A stretch of 64,000 nucleotides of DNA from Luteococcus sp048595755. GTDB taxonomy: Bacteria; Actinomycetota; Actinomycetes; Propionibacteriales; Propionibacteriaceae. The notes beneath the pieces were generated by a model that had not been told where the DNA came from, made no database searches, and saw only the letters and a list, made by a program, of their open reading frames with translations. Both the position numbers and the translations under genes were made by a program. Shown piece by piece: positions 52,177-60,475 of the stretch. The first letter of the stretch is position 1, and each line of letters starts with the position of its first letter. Location of the stretch: contig NZ_CP184360.1 in the NCBI RefSeq assembly GCF_048595755.1, forward strand, positions 248,001 through 312,000, in the 5' to 3' direction.

Positions 52177-52192
52177 GTTTCAGCGGGGTTAC
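52177..52192 (-). promoter_or_regulatory. GlnR-type box upstream of glnA2
   Basis: On the minus strand GTAAC-cccgct-GAAAC, a full match to gTnAC-n6-GaAAC, ending 23 nt before the glnA2 ATG. The position is unusually close to the start codon. It is also 48 nt upstream of the divergent DUF2510 gene. Confidence 0.65.
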
Positions 52193-52239
52193 GGTTTGGC
52201 CTTGGGGCTGCCCGTGCGCGGCCACCTAGGATTGGGGAC

Positions 52240-53166
52240 ATGTCCATGCCAGGTTGGTACCCCGATCCCGCCGGAAATCCCGGTCATTTCCGCTACTGGG
52301 ACGGCACTTCGTGGTCTGCGCAGACCACCACCGACCCGGCTGGCTCCGCCGCCCCCCAGCAGCCGCAGGGCTTCTCGTCGGCTCCCGGGGCAGCACCGCA
52401 GCAGCAGTCCAATCGTGGGTTGATCGCGGCCATCGCGGCGATCCTCGCGCTGAGCCTGCTGGTGTGGGCGCTGTTCTTCCGCAATGACGACGGCTTCCAG
52501 GCCGTCCCGGAGGACACGAACAGTTCCTCGCCGCAGGGGCCGGTCTGGGACGAGACCTCCCCGCCCACCCCGGAACCCTCCGGCATCAGCGAACCAGCCC
52601 CCACCGGCGGTGCGATGGTGGACTGCCCCACCACGGGCGGCAGCGTGGTGCCGATCAGCGGCGACCAGCTGCACGGCGGTGGCCTGGTGATCCCCCGCCA
52701 GGGCGACTGGGACGAGGCGACCGGGGCGGTCTTCCTGCTGCCCTGGACCCAGGACATGCAGGCCCAGACCAAGACGATCTACTCCTCGCCGCTGGGCACC
52801 CGCTGGTTCTCGGTGCAGGCGGTGGGGGCGGTGTCGAAGGCCGACGGGTTCGAGGAGCCGCGCAACAGCGCCCGGATGATGATGAGCTGTTTCGCCACCT
52901 CGGGCTACTACTCGGGCTTCACCGGCCGCAAGGACCTCCAGAGCGAGGCCGTCGACATCAACGGCAAGCAGGGCTGGCGGCTGCGCAGCGAGGTCTACGT
53001 CGACATGGAGGACCTGCCGCAGGTGGACGGCGACGTGATCGACGTGATCGTCGTCGACACCGGCGACCCCGAATCACTGGGGGTCTTCGTCAGCTCGGCC
53101 ACCATCGGTGACGGCGAGACGCTGAGCCAGATCGAGGACTCGATCAGCCGGATGACCACCGGCTGA
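52240..53166 (+). CDS. DUF2510 membrane-anchored protein
   Basis: 308 residues. N-terminal DUF2510 motif PGWYPDPAGNPGHFRYWDGTSW (truncated here to its key Trp/Tyr/Asp residues, about 4-26), a Gln/Pro linker, one membrane helix (about 60-80), a Ser/Pro/Glu-rich stalk and an extracellular domain of about 190 residues with two cysteines (VDCPTTGG, MMSCFATSG). Common in actinobacteria, function unknown. ATG 52240 (MSMPGWYPDP). Confidence 0.82.
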   Translation: MSMPGWYPDPAGNPGHFRYWDGTSWSAQTTTDPAGSAAPQQPQGFSSAPGAAPQQQSNRGLIAAIAAILALSLLVWALFFRNDDGFQAVPEDTNSSSPQGPVWDETSPPTPEPSGISEPAPTGGAMVDCPTTGGSVVPISGDQLHGGGLVIPRQGDWDEATGAVFLLPWTQDMQAQTKTIYSSPLGTRWFSVQAVGAVSKADGFEEPRNSARMMMSCFATSGYYSGFTGRKDLQSEAVDINGKQGWRLRSEVYVDMEDLPQVDGDVIDVIVVDTGDPESLGVFVSSATIGDGETLSQIEDSISRMTTG

Positions 53167-53208
53167 CCGAGCTGGCCCGACCAGCAACTGACCCGCCCAG
53201 CAGCTGGT

Positions 53209-53463
53209 TCAGTCCTCGATCGGGCTGCCGTCGAAGCGGAAGCGCGGCTCGTCGTCCTCGTCCTTGCCCTCGTCGTCCTCGTCGGGATCGTTGAAGCGAG
53301 GATCGGTGACCCACTGCTCATTGCGTTCCTGCACGTGGTCGAGTGCCTTGGCAGCCTCCTCGCGCGTCGGGTAGGGGCCCAGCCGGTCCTCCGCCTTGGC
53401 CTCGCCCTCACCGACGACGCGGTGCTCCTTGAGCGACCAGTACCACTGCTCCTGTTCGGGCAT
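53209..53463 (-). CDS. Small acidic conserved protein, SPOR-like
   Basis: 84 residues from ATG 53463. MPEQEQWYWSLKEHRVVGEG...GPYPTREEAAKALDHVQERN, then a strongly acidic tail (DPDEDDEGKDEDDEPRFRFDG). The YPTREEAAKAL segment is SPOR-like. Widely kept beside map in actinobacteria under names such as SPOR or hypothetical protein. Function not known. Divergent from map with 27 nt between starts. Confidence 0.75.
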   Translation of the reverse strand: MPEQEQWYWSLKEHRVVGEGEAKAEDRLGPYPTREEAAKALDHVQERNEQWVTDPRFNDPDEDDEGKDEDDEPRFRFDGSPIED

Positions 53464-53477
53464 CCTTGCCTCCTGAC

Positions 53478-53483
53478 TAGACT
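53478..53483 (+). promoter_or_regulatory. -10 element TAGACT for a leaderless map transcript
   Basis: TAGACT with 7 nt to the GTG at 53491 places the likely transcription start on the start codon itself. No ribosome site is visible before GTG 53491. The -35 (TTCGGG, 17 nt upstream) is weak. Confidence 0.5.
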
Positions 53484-53490
53484 GCTTCGA

Positions 53491-54342
53491 GTGACTGCAA
53501 TCAAGCCCCATCCCGTCAGCCCGCGCCGTGCCGTTCCGTCATCGATTCCGCGTCCTGAGTACGTGGACAGGCCTGCTCCCCAACCGTACATGGGCAGCAA
53601 TGTGCAGTCGGCCGAAGTGATCGAGAAGATGCGCGAGGCCGGTGCGATCGCCCATGGGGCCATGCACGAGGCCGGCAAGGCCGTCGCCCCCGGGGTCACC
53701 ACCGACGAACTGGATCGCATCGCGCACGAGTACATGCTCGACCACGGGGCCTACCCGTCGACGCTGGGCTACCGCGGCTTCTCCAAGAGCTGCTGCACCA
53801 GCGTCAACGAGGTGATCTGCCACGGCATCCCCGACGCCCGCCCGCTGGAGGACGGTGACATCGTCAAGATCGACGTCACCGCCTACAAGAACGGCGTGCA
53901 CGGCGACAACTGCTACACCTTCCTGTGCGGCGACGTCGACGAGGAGTCCCGGCTGCTGGTCGAGCGCACCCAGGAGGCGATGAACCGCGCCATCAAGATG
54001 GTGCGCCCCGGCCGCCCCATCAACGTCATCGGCCGCGTGATCGAGAGCTATGCCAAGCGCTTCGGCTATGGCGTGGTGCGCGACTACACCGGTCACGGCG
54101 TCCACACCGCCTTCCACTCCGGCCTGGTGATCCTGCACTACGACGAACCGCGCCTGGACACGCCGATGGAGGTGGGCATGACCTTCACCATCGAGCCGAT
54201 GCTGTGCCTGGGCGACTACCGCAGTCACCAGTGGGACGACGGCTGGACCGTGGTCACCAATGACGGCTCCCGCGTGGCACAGTTCGAGCAGACCATCGTC
54301 GTGACGCCCGACGGCGCCGACATCATCACTCGCATGGACTGA
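53491..54342 (+). CDS. map: Methionine aminopeptidase (type Ic, N-terminal extension)
   Basis: 283 residues from GTG 53491. About 40 residues of proline-rich extension (PVSPRRAVPSSIPRPEYVDR) before the catalytic domain match the actinobacterial long form. Metal ligands: Asp in VKIDVTAY and GVHGDNCYTF, His in YTGHGVHTAF, Glu in FTIEPMLCLG and QFEQTIVV. Removes initiator methionine. The upstream open frame is antisense to the small acidic gene and is not counted; translation from the GTG appears leaderless. Confidence 0.92.
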   Translation: MTAIKPHPVSPRRAVPSSIPRPEYVDRPAPQPYMGSNVQSAEVIEKMREAGAIAHGAMHEAGKAVAPGVTTDELDRIAHEYMLDHGAYPSTLGYRGFSKSCCTSVNEVICHGIPDARPLEDGDIVKIDVTAYKNGVHGDNCYTFLCGDVDEESRLLVERTQEAMNRAIKMVRPGRPINVIGRVIESYAKRFGYGVVRDYTGHGVHTAFHSGLVILHYDEPRLDTPMEVGMTFTIEPMLCLGDYRSHQWDDGWTVVTNDGSRVAQFEQTIVVTPDGADIITRMD

Positions 54343-54371
54343 GCCACGGATCCGCTCGCGAGCCGGGCCGT

Positions 54372-54677
54372 TCAGCCGTGGCTCTGGCCGGTCAGGTGCA
54401 GCACGGCGTGGGCATCCTGGTCCACCAGCCGGTAGTAGACCTCACGCCCTTCGCGGTGCCCCTCCACCCAGCCGCGCTCCCGCAGCACGCGCAATGCCTG
54501 TGAGGCCGCGGTCTGGGTGATTCCTGCAGCCTCGGCCAGGTCTGCCACCCGGGAGCTGGGATTGAGGTGCATGTGGGTGAGCAACCGTAGCCGCGTCGGG
54601 TCGGAGAGCAGCGCGAAGCGCTGCGCCCATTCGTCCAGCGCGTCGGGTGGCGTCGTGACGTTCACGTGCTTGGTCAT
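54372..54677 (-). CDS. ArsR/SmtB family metal-responsive regulator
   Basis: 101 residues from ATG 54677 (GGGAGAG upstream). Winged helix with LSDPTRLRLLTHM, ITQTAASQALRVLRERGWVE, and beta-wing GHREGREVYYRL. The ArsR alpha-3 CxC metal site is absent. The C-terminal helix reads D-A-H-A-V-L-H-L-T-G-Q-S-H (Asp88, His90, His94, His100), resembling the alpha-5 ligand sets of Ni/Co/Zn sensors such as NmtR and CzrA. Divergent from the ABC importer, which it probably represses when metal is bound or free (inference). Confidence 0.82.
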   Translation of the reverse strand: MTKHVNVTTPPDALDEWAQRFALLSDPTRLRLLTHMHLNPSSRVADLAEAAGITQTAASQALRVLRERGWVEGHREGREVYYRLVDQDAHAVLHLTGQSHG

Positions 54678-54740
54678 GGCTCTCCCGTGGCTCGTTCGCT
54701 GCAGGTCGGTGCCTGTGGCGGTCATGATACGGTCCCCGAT

Positions 54741-54764
54741 ATGTTTACGGCTGGACACATGTTT
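54741..54764. promoter_or_regulatory. Direct ATGTTT repeat in the ArsR/importer divergent promoter
   Basis: ATGTTT at 54741-54746 and 54759-54764 (18-bp period, preceded by AT and AC) lies midway between the ArsR and substrate-binding-protein starts. A likely ArsR operator region, but the symmetry is poor. Confidence 0.35.
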
Positions 54765-54792
54765 GGCCGAGGTCGCACGATCGGGGAGGACC

Positions 54793-56439
54793 ATGCACCA
54801 GACTCGGCGGGGCCTCGTCACCCTCGCGCTGGGAGCGCTGCTGTCGCTGACCGCCTGCAGCGTGACGGCACCGCCGTCCCCCGGCACCTCCCAGGTCGAT
54901 CCCTCGCAGAGCGGCGCTGAGACCGGACAGGCCAGCCTGACGCTGGCAGATTCCTACGAGCTGGGCGCCTTCAATCCGGTCTCCGGTCACGGCGAGCTGG
55001 GCGTCTCCCCGCTCTACGACGGCCTGCTGAGGCTCTCACCCACCCGTGAGGACCAGCTGCCCGGCTTCGCCCCCGCGCTGGCCACCGAACTGCCGACGCA
55101 CAATGCCGAGCTCACCCGCTGGTCGGTGCCGCTGCGCTCGGGCGTGAAGTTCCACGACGGAAGCACCTTCGACGCCGCCGACGTCACCGCCACCTACCAG
55201 GCAGTGCTCGATCCCAGGTCCGGTTCCGAGATCGCCTCGGCCTTCGAGATGATCCAGCGGGTGGAGGCCGTCGAGACGTCCGGGCAGCAACGTGTCGTCT
55301 TCCACCTCAAGTACCCCTACGCCGACTTCCCGGCCCGGCTCTTGCTGGCCATCGCCCCCTCGGAGAAGCTCACCGGCGGGCTGGCCTCACAGTCGTCGCT
55401 GAACCGCGAGCCGGTGGGCACCGGACCCTACCGGTTGGAGTCATTGACCGCAGACCGCGCGGTCCTGGTCGCCGATCCAGGGCACTGGCGCGGCGCACCC
55501 CAGGTGAAGCGGCTGACCACGGTGCTGCTGCCCGACGACAATGCCCGTGCCCTGCGGGTGCGCAACGGGGAGTTCGACGGCACCGTGATTCCGCCCACGC
55601 TGGCCGCGAGCTTCGCAACATCTCCCGGTCAGCAGGTGGTGACGGCACAGTCCGCAGACTGGCGTGGGGTCTCCCTGCCGGCCAACTCCGTCTTTGGCCG
55701 TGACCCTCGGGTGCGTCGGGCCCTCAACCTGGCGGTGGATCGCCAGGCGATGCTCACCACGGTGCTGGCAGGGCACGGCCGGCTGGCCCACACCCCGATG
55801 TCCCCCGTGCACGGCCAGGCCCACGCCGCCGATGCCACCTTCCCCCATGACCGGGATGCCGCTCGCGCACTGTTGGCCGAGGCCGGCTGGAGGCCGGGCA
55901 AGGACGGCGTGCTGACCAAGGACGGGCACCGCGCCAGCTTCCCGCTGGCATACACCCCCGACGACACCGTCCGACGAGACCTCGCCACCGCCTTTGCCGC
56001 CGACATGAAGAAGATCGGGGTGGAGGTGCGTCTGGAGGCGCTGGGCTGGGACCGGATCGAGCCGCGGATCGGCGAGCTGGGGATCCTGCTGGGTGGCGGC
56101 GACAAGCCCTATTCGGTCGACACGCAGGTCTACGCTGCACTGCACAGTCCGCGCGACGGCACGTCGATCTACGACAACCCGGGACGCGTGGCCAACAAGG
56201 CCATCGACCGGGCGCTGGACCAGGCCCGACGCACCTCCGACCCGAAGAGTCGCAATGCGCTGTACCGCAATGTCCAGCACGAATACCTCAAGGATCCCGC
56301 CTACGTGATGCTGGTCTTCGTCGACCACACCTATGTCACCCGCGACGCCGGTTGGAAACGCGGCCCGCTGACCGTCGAACCCCACGCCCACGGTGTCGGT
56401 TGGGGCCCCTGGTGGAATGTCGCCTCGTGGACCCGCTGA
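54793..56439 (+). CDS. ABC importer substrate-binding lipoprotein (SBP_bac_5, Nik/Opp type)
   Basis: 548 residues, ATG 54793 behind GGGGAGGA. Lipoprotein signal ends LSLTACSV; a Ser/Thr/Gln linker then leads to the family 5 domain (YDGLLRL, GVKFHDGSTFDAADV, GTGPYRLE, FGRDPRVRRALNLAVDRQAM, PYSVDTQVYAALHSP). The C-terminal VEPHAHGVGWGPWW includes two histidines that could take part in metal binding. Family members bind peptides, nickel or metal-chelator complexes. The ArsR neighbour favours a metal or metallophore, as inference. Confidence 0.87.
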   Translation: MHQTRRGLVTLALGALLSLTACSVTAPPSPGTSQVDPSQSGAETGQASLTLADSYELGAFNPVSGHGELGVSPLYDGLLRLSPTREDQLPGFAPALATELPTHNAELTRWSVPLRSGVKFHDGSTFDAADVTATYQAVLDPRSGSEIASAFEMIQRVEAVETSGQQRVVFHLKYPYADFPARLLLAIAPSEKLTGGLASQSSLNREPVGTGPYRLESLTADRAVLVADPGHWRGAPQVKRLTTVLLPDDNARALRVRNGEFDGTVIPPTLAASFATSPGQQVVTAQSADWRGVSLPANSVFGRDPRVRRALNLAVDRQAMLTTVLAGHGRLAHTPMSPVHGQAHAADATFPHDRDAARALLAEAGWRPGKDGVLTKDGHRASFPLAYTPDDTVRRDLATAFAADMKKIGVEVRLEALGWDRIEPRIGELGILLGGGDKPYSVDTQVYAALHSPRDGTSIYDNPGRVANKAIDRALDQARRTSDPKSRNALYRNVQHEYLKDPAYVMLVFVDHTYVTRDAGWKRGPLTVEPHAHGVGWGPWWNVASWTR

Positions 56440-57446
56440 GCGCGCAGGACTTCGCCAGGGCCCGTCGGCGACGCCGCACACGGCAGATCGCAGGGCTGTT
56501 GCTGCGCCGGGTGCTGCTGGGCCTGGTGCTGCTGGTACTGGTCTCGGCTGGCCTGTTCCTGCTGGCCGAGGCCTCACCCTTCGACCCGCTGGTGGGCTAC
56601 CTGGGCGATCGCTACCCCTTCACCAGCGACGCCCAGCGCGCCAACCTCGCCGAGGCACTGCAGCTGAACCAGCCGTGGAGCGTGGCCTGGATCCACTGGG
56701 CTCGTGGTCTGCTCCACGGTGACCTGGGGCATTCCCACAGTCACGCCATGCCGGTGGCGCAGCTGGTGGGGCAACGGCTTCCCTGGACCCTGCTGCTGTC
56801 GTCGGTCGCCCTGGGGCTGGCCGTCGTGATGGGACTGGTTGGTGGTCTGGGCTCGGCCCTGAGGCCCGGATCGTGGCTGGATCGAGCCGCAAGCGGTCTG
56901 GCCGTGGTGGCCCAGTCGGTGCCGCCCTTCGTGCTGGCGCTGGGGGCCATCGTGCTGGGATCGCTGACGCTGGGCTGGTTCCCGGCAGGTGGGGCCGCCC
57001 CGGCCTCGGGACCGGTGGACGCCCTCACCATCGCCAGGCATCTGGCGCTTCCCGCGCTGGTACTGGCCATCTCCCAGAGCCCGTGGCTGCTGCTGGCCGT
57101 GCGGGCCGAGGCGGTCACCGCGCTGCGTTCCGACGCGGTCCGCTCGGCGGTCTCCCGAGGCCTGCCCTGGCGGCAGGTGGTGCGCGGCCACGTCTGGCCG
57201 GTGGCGATGGCGCCGCTGGTGACCCTGGTCGGGGCACGACTGCCGGAACTGGTGGTCGGAGCGGTGCTGGTGGAGGAGGTCTTCGCCTGGCCCGGGCTGG
57301 CGGCCGCGATGGTCACCTCGGCCCGCACCCTGGACATGTCGCTGCTGGCCTTCCTCACCGTGGCCAGCGCCGCCCTGGTGCTGCTCGGCTCACTGCTGGC
57401 CGATGTCGGCTACCTGCTGCTCGACCCGAGGGTGGGCGATGACTGA
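56427..57446 (+). CDS. ABC importer permease (NikB/OppB-like)
   Basis: 339 residues from GTG 56427, overlapping the end of the binding-protein gene (GTG 56412 also possible). After a basic N-terminus (RARRRRRTRQ), six membrane helices with the NikB-like first loop (AEASPFDPLVGYLGD, HWARGLLHGDLGHS) and EAA-loop region AVSRGLPWRQVVRGHVWPVA. Pairs with the next permease. Confidence 0.88.
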   Translation: MDPLSAQDFARARRRRRTRQIAGLLLRRVLLGLVLLVLVSAGLFLLAEASPFDPLVGYLGDRYPFTSDAQRANLAEALQLNQPWSVAWIHWARGLLHGDLGHSHSHAMPVAQLVGQRLPWTLLLSSVALGLAVVMGLVGGLGSALRPGSWLDRAASGLAVVAQSVPPFVLALGAIVLGSLTLGWFPAGGAAPASGPVDALTIARHLALPALVLAISQSPWLLLAVRAEAVTALRSDAVRSAVSRGLPWRQVVRGHVWPVAMAPLVTLVGARLPELVVGAVLVEEVFAWPGLAAAMVTSARTLDMSLLAFLTVASAALVLLGSLLADVGYLLLDPRVGDD

Positions 57447-58305
57447 CACTCTGCTTCCCACGCGTGGACACCTCGACTCTGGCCGGACTCGGCCTGCCAC
57501 GCTGCAGGCCAGCACGGCCGTGCTGCTGGCCGTGGTGGGCCATGCCGTGCTGACGCCGATGCTTGCCCCGGGCGCATGGCACGAGGTGGACCTGTCCATC
57601 GCCCGTCAGGCGCCATCGCTGCGGCACTGGTTCGGCACCGACAATGCCGGCCGCGACCTGTTCCTGCGCGTGGCCCAGGGCCTGCGGGTCAGCCTGCTGG
57701 TCGCGGTCTGCTGCGCCACGGTCTCCACCGTCTTCGGGCTGCTGGTGGGCACCGTCGCGGCGGCTGCGGGACGCTGGTGGGACGGGTTGTTGATGCGGCT
57801 GGCCGATGCCACCAATGCGTTGCCGCACCTGGTGCTGGGAATCGTCGTGGTCGCCTTCTTCCCCGGATCGTTGACCGCCATCATCGCCTCGGTGGCGCTG
57901 ACCCACTGGCCCCAGGTGGCCCGGCTGGTGCGCTCGGTGGCACTGACCACCCATCGAATGGAGTACGTCGAGGCCGCCTACCTGGGCGGGGCTTCGCGAT
58001 GGGCTGTGCTGCGAAGCCACCTGCTGCCCGCTGCCGCCGGGCAGGGCGTGGTGGCGCTGGTGCTGCTCTTGCCGCACGCCGTCTGGCACGAGTCGACCTT
58101 GAGCTTCCTCGGGCTGGGGCTCGCCCCGGATCGTGCTTCGCTGGGCACCCTGCTGGAGATCTCCCGCGGCGAGATCTTCACCGGGGCGTGGTGGACGCTC
58201 TTCTTCCCTGCGGCGCTGCTGGTTCTCACCACCATGGCCACCGCCGGTCTGGCCGCCGCCCTGCGCCGTCGACTCTCCCCCACCGAGCCTGGGAGGCTCG
58301 AATGA
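57439..58305 (+). CDS. ABC importer permease (NikC/DppC-like)
   Basis: 288 residues, ATG 57439 overlapping the previous stop. Typical N-terminal helix, HWFGTDNAGRDLFLRVAQGLRVSL, EAA loop EYVEAAYLGGASRWAVLRSHLLP, and six membrane segments. Forms the channel with the first permease. Stop overlaps the next ATG (ATGA). Confidence 0.9.
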   Translation: MTDTLLPTRGHLDSGRTRPATLQASTAVLLAVVGHAVLTPMLAPGAWHEVDLSIARQAPSLRHWFGTDNAGRDLFLRVAQGLRVSLLVAVCCATVSTVFGLLVGTVAAAAGRWWDGLLMRLADATNALPHLVLGIVVVAFFPGSLTAIIASVALTHWPQVARLVRSVALTTHRMEYVEAAYLGGASRWAVLRSHLLPAAAGQGVVALVLLLPHAVWHESTLSFLGLGLAPDRASLGTLLEISRGEIFTGAWWTLFFPAALLVLTTMATAGLAAALRRRLSPTEPGRLE

Positions 58306-59195
58306 CGCTGGCCCGTCTTGAGAACCTCACCTTGCGCATCCCCACTCGTCGCGGCGGTCGTGCCGCCTGGGTGCATGCCGCAACCGATGTCGGTCTGGAG
58401 TTGCGCGCGGGGAGAGTGCACGCCCTGGTGGGCGAATCCGGGTGCGGAAAGTCGGTCATCGCCTCGGTGCTCCAGGGGCTGCTGCCCTCCGGCACCCGGG
58501 TGCACGGGCGGGTGGAGGTTGACGACACCAATCTCACCGGGGCACTGGGGCACCCACGCCATCGTCTGTGGAGGTCGGTGCGGGGACGCGTCGTCAGTCT
58601 GGTGCCCCAGTCGCCGGCCACCTCCTTCACCCCCACCCGCACGATCGGCAGCCAGCTCGCCGAGGTGCTGCGGGCCCTGGACGATCCGCGAAGGCCGGAC
58701 GAACTCGCAGCACTGGCGGAACTGCCCCGGTGGGCGCTGGCCGCCCATCCCCACGAGCTCTCCGGTGGACTGGTCGGGCGAGCCGCGCTGGCCGCTGCAC
58801 TGGCCGGGACGCCCCGCATCCTGGTGGCCGACGAACCCACCTCCGCCCTCGAGCCAGCACTGGCCGACGCGGTGCTGGCCCGGCTGCGGGCGCAGGCCGA
58901 CCAGGGCATGGCCGTCCTGCTCATCAGCCACGACCTGTCACGACTGGTGGATGGCGACTGGGCCGACGACGTCTCGGTGATGTACGCGGGGCGCGTCGTC
59001 GAACAGGGTGCGGCACACCAGGTCTGGCACGAGCCCGAGCACGACTACACCCGCGCCCTGCTGGCGGCCCTGCCGCGAAACGGGCTGCACCCCGTGGCAG
59101 GCGATCCGCCCGAACTCACCGACCTGGATCCGTCGGTGAGCTTCCGGGACCGCCTGCAGGCCGAGTCGAACAAGACTGCAGGGGGTCTGCCATGA
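58302..59195 (+). CDS. ABC importer ATPase (NikD/DppD-like)
   Basis: 297 residues. Walker A GESGCGKS, Q-loop LVPQSPATSFTPTRTIGSQL, signature HELSGGLVGRAALAAAL (LSGGLVGR in place of LSGGMRQR), Walker B ILVADEPTSALEP (Glu-Pro where Asp is usual). The C-terminal oligopeptide/dipeptide extension is present. The changes are modest, and it is probably active as a heterodimer with the next protein. Confidence 0.86.
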   Translation: MTLARLENLTLRIPTRRGGRAAWVHAATDVGLELRAGRVHALVGESGCGKSVIASVLQGLLPSGTRVHGRVEVDDTNLTGALGHPRHRLWRSVRGRVVSLVPQSPATSFTPTRTIGSQLAEVLRALDDPRRPDELAALAELPRWALAAHPHELSGGLVGRAALAAALAGTPRILVADEPTSALEPALADAVLARLRAQADQGMAVLLISHDLSRLVDGDWADDVSVMYAGRVVEQGAAHQVWHEPEHDYTRALLAALPRNGLHPVAGDPPELTDLDPSVSFRDRLQAESNKTAGGLP

Positions 59196-59827
59196 GCCTG
59201 GTCGCCGACGACGTCGTGGTCACCCTGGGAGGACGACGTGTGCTGGACGGGGTCTCGCTGCGGGTGGAGCCGGGCCAGACCGTCGGGCTGCAGGGGCCCA
59301 GCGGCGTGGGCAAGACCACCCTGGCCCGGGCGCTGACCGGGTTGGTGCCGGTGCAGTCGGGCAGCGTCAGCTGTGACGGCCTGCCTCCCGGCAAACGTGG
59401 CCGGATGAGTGGCCGGGTCACGATGCTCTTCCAGTCACCACGTCGCTCGTGCAGCCCGCGGATGCGCCTGGGTGGCATCCTCGCCGAAGCCCTGCCGCCC
59501 GGCCCGCAGCGGCGTGAGCGGGTGAAGGTCCTGGCCGGGGAGGTGGGGTTGACCGACGACCTGCTGGAGCGGCTGCCCTCGCAGGTCAGTGACGGCCAGC
59601 TACAACGCGCGGCCCTGGGACGGGCACTTGCCAACGATCCCGACTACCTGATCTGCGACGAGGCCACCGCCATGCTCGACGCGGTGAGCACCGCCGCGCT
59701 GGTGCAGGTGCTGCGGCGTCGCGCCCGCAACGGCCTGGGGGTGCTGGCCATCAGCCATGACCCCGAGCTGCTCGCGGTGTGGGCCGACCACGTCGTCGAC
59801 CTCGGCTCGGCTGGGTCTGACCGCTAG
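59192..59827 (+). CDS. ABC importer ATPase (NikE/CntF-like, short)
   Basis: 211 residues. Walker A GPSGVGKTT, signature VSDGQLQRAALGRAL (SDGQ in place of SGGQ), Walker B YLICDEATAMLDA, H-loop AISHDPELL. Short, without the C-terminal dipeptide extension. The SDGQ and EATAMLD variants occur in Nik/Cnt-type ATPase pairs. Last gene of the five-gene operon; each junction overlaps by 4-13 nt. Confidence 0.86.
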   Translation: MSLVADDVVVTLGGRRVLDGVSLRVEPGQTVGLQGPSGVGKTTLARALTGLVPVQSGSVSCDGLPPGKRGRMSGRVTMLFQSPRRSCSPRMRLGGILAEALPPGPQRRERVKVLAGEVGLTDDLLERLPSQVSDGQLQRAALGRALANDPDYLICDEATAMLDAVSTAALVQVLRRRARNGLGVLAISHDPELLAVWADHVVDLGSAGSDR

Positions 59828-59902
59828 GTGAGGTGCCACCCATCCGGCGGCATCGGCGTGTGTATGCCGTCACATAACTGGCATGGTCTGACAATTTCTG
59901 GC

Positions 59903-59916
59903 CACCCAATTGGGTG
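59903..59916. repeat. 14-bp perfect palindrome CACCCAATTGGGTG
   Basis: A self-complementary 14-mer in the 114-bp gap between convergent genes (importer operon and DUF4352-like lipoprotein). It may be a weak terminator or protein site; no T-run follows. Confidence 0.35.
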
Positions 59917-59941
59917 CACCGATCAGTGGTTCAGCCAAGGC

Positions 59942-60475
59942 TCAGGTCAGTTTCCACGTAATTGCCTGTCCAGACTCTGTCGTGAAGCGAAGTTCGCTTG
60001 GCTTGAACCCCTTGACCACCTCGAAGACCATCCAGCCGTTTACGCACTTGCCCGCCGGAAGCTCTTGTATGAGCGGGAAGACTGGCTTGGGATCGGACTC
60101 CATGGTGGAACTGTCCGCGGGGAAGGTCTGGGATTCAGCATCGTGCAGGGACCACCCATCCCACCCCACCGTCAGCGCTTCCTTGCTTGTGTTGCAGGTC
60201 TTCACCAGTGCGGCGTAGGCGGGCGAATCTCGGTACTCGATCTGCTGCACCTTCACCTGCTGCGCCTGCATGGTGGCGACATTGAAGACCTCCACCTCAC
60301 CCAGCTTCAGCTCCTGGTTCTCGCTCAGCTCCTCGCTGGGAGATTCGCTGGGCTGCTCTTCTGGTGCTGCGGTGACCGTCTGGGTCACGGTGACGGTGGC
60401 CGCCGGGGCGGACTCTCCCCCACTGCAGGCAGTCAGGGCGAGCAGGGGGATGATGGCCAGGGCGGCAGGCTTCAT
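59942..60475 (-). CDS. Lipoprotein with DUF4352-like domain
   Basis: 177 residues from ATG 60475 (AAGGAAAG upstream). Lipoprotein signal MKPAALAIIPLLALTACSGG, a Thr/Glu/Ser-rich linker, and a beta-sandwich domain of about 120 residues with two cysteines (VKTCNTSKEA, AGKCVNGWMVFEVVKGFKPSEL). The G-x-x-VFEVxKG motif is typical of DUF4352/MPT63-like extracellular domains. Function unknown. Confidence 0.8.
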   Translation of the reverse strand: MKPAALAIIPLLALTACSGGESAPAATVTVTQTVTAAPEEQPSESPSEELSENQELKLGEVEVFNVATMQAQQVKVQQIEYRDSPAYAALVKTCNTSKEALTVGWDGWSLHDAESQTFPADSSTMESDPKPVFPLIQELPAGKCVNGWMVFEVVKGFKPSELRFTTESGQAITWKLT

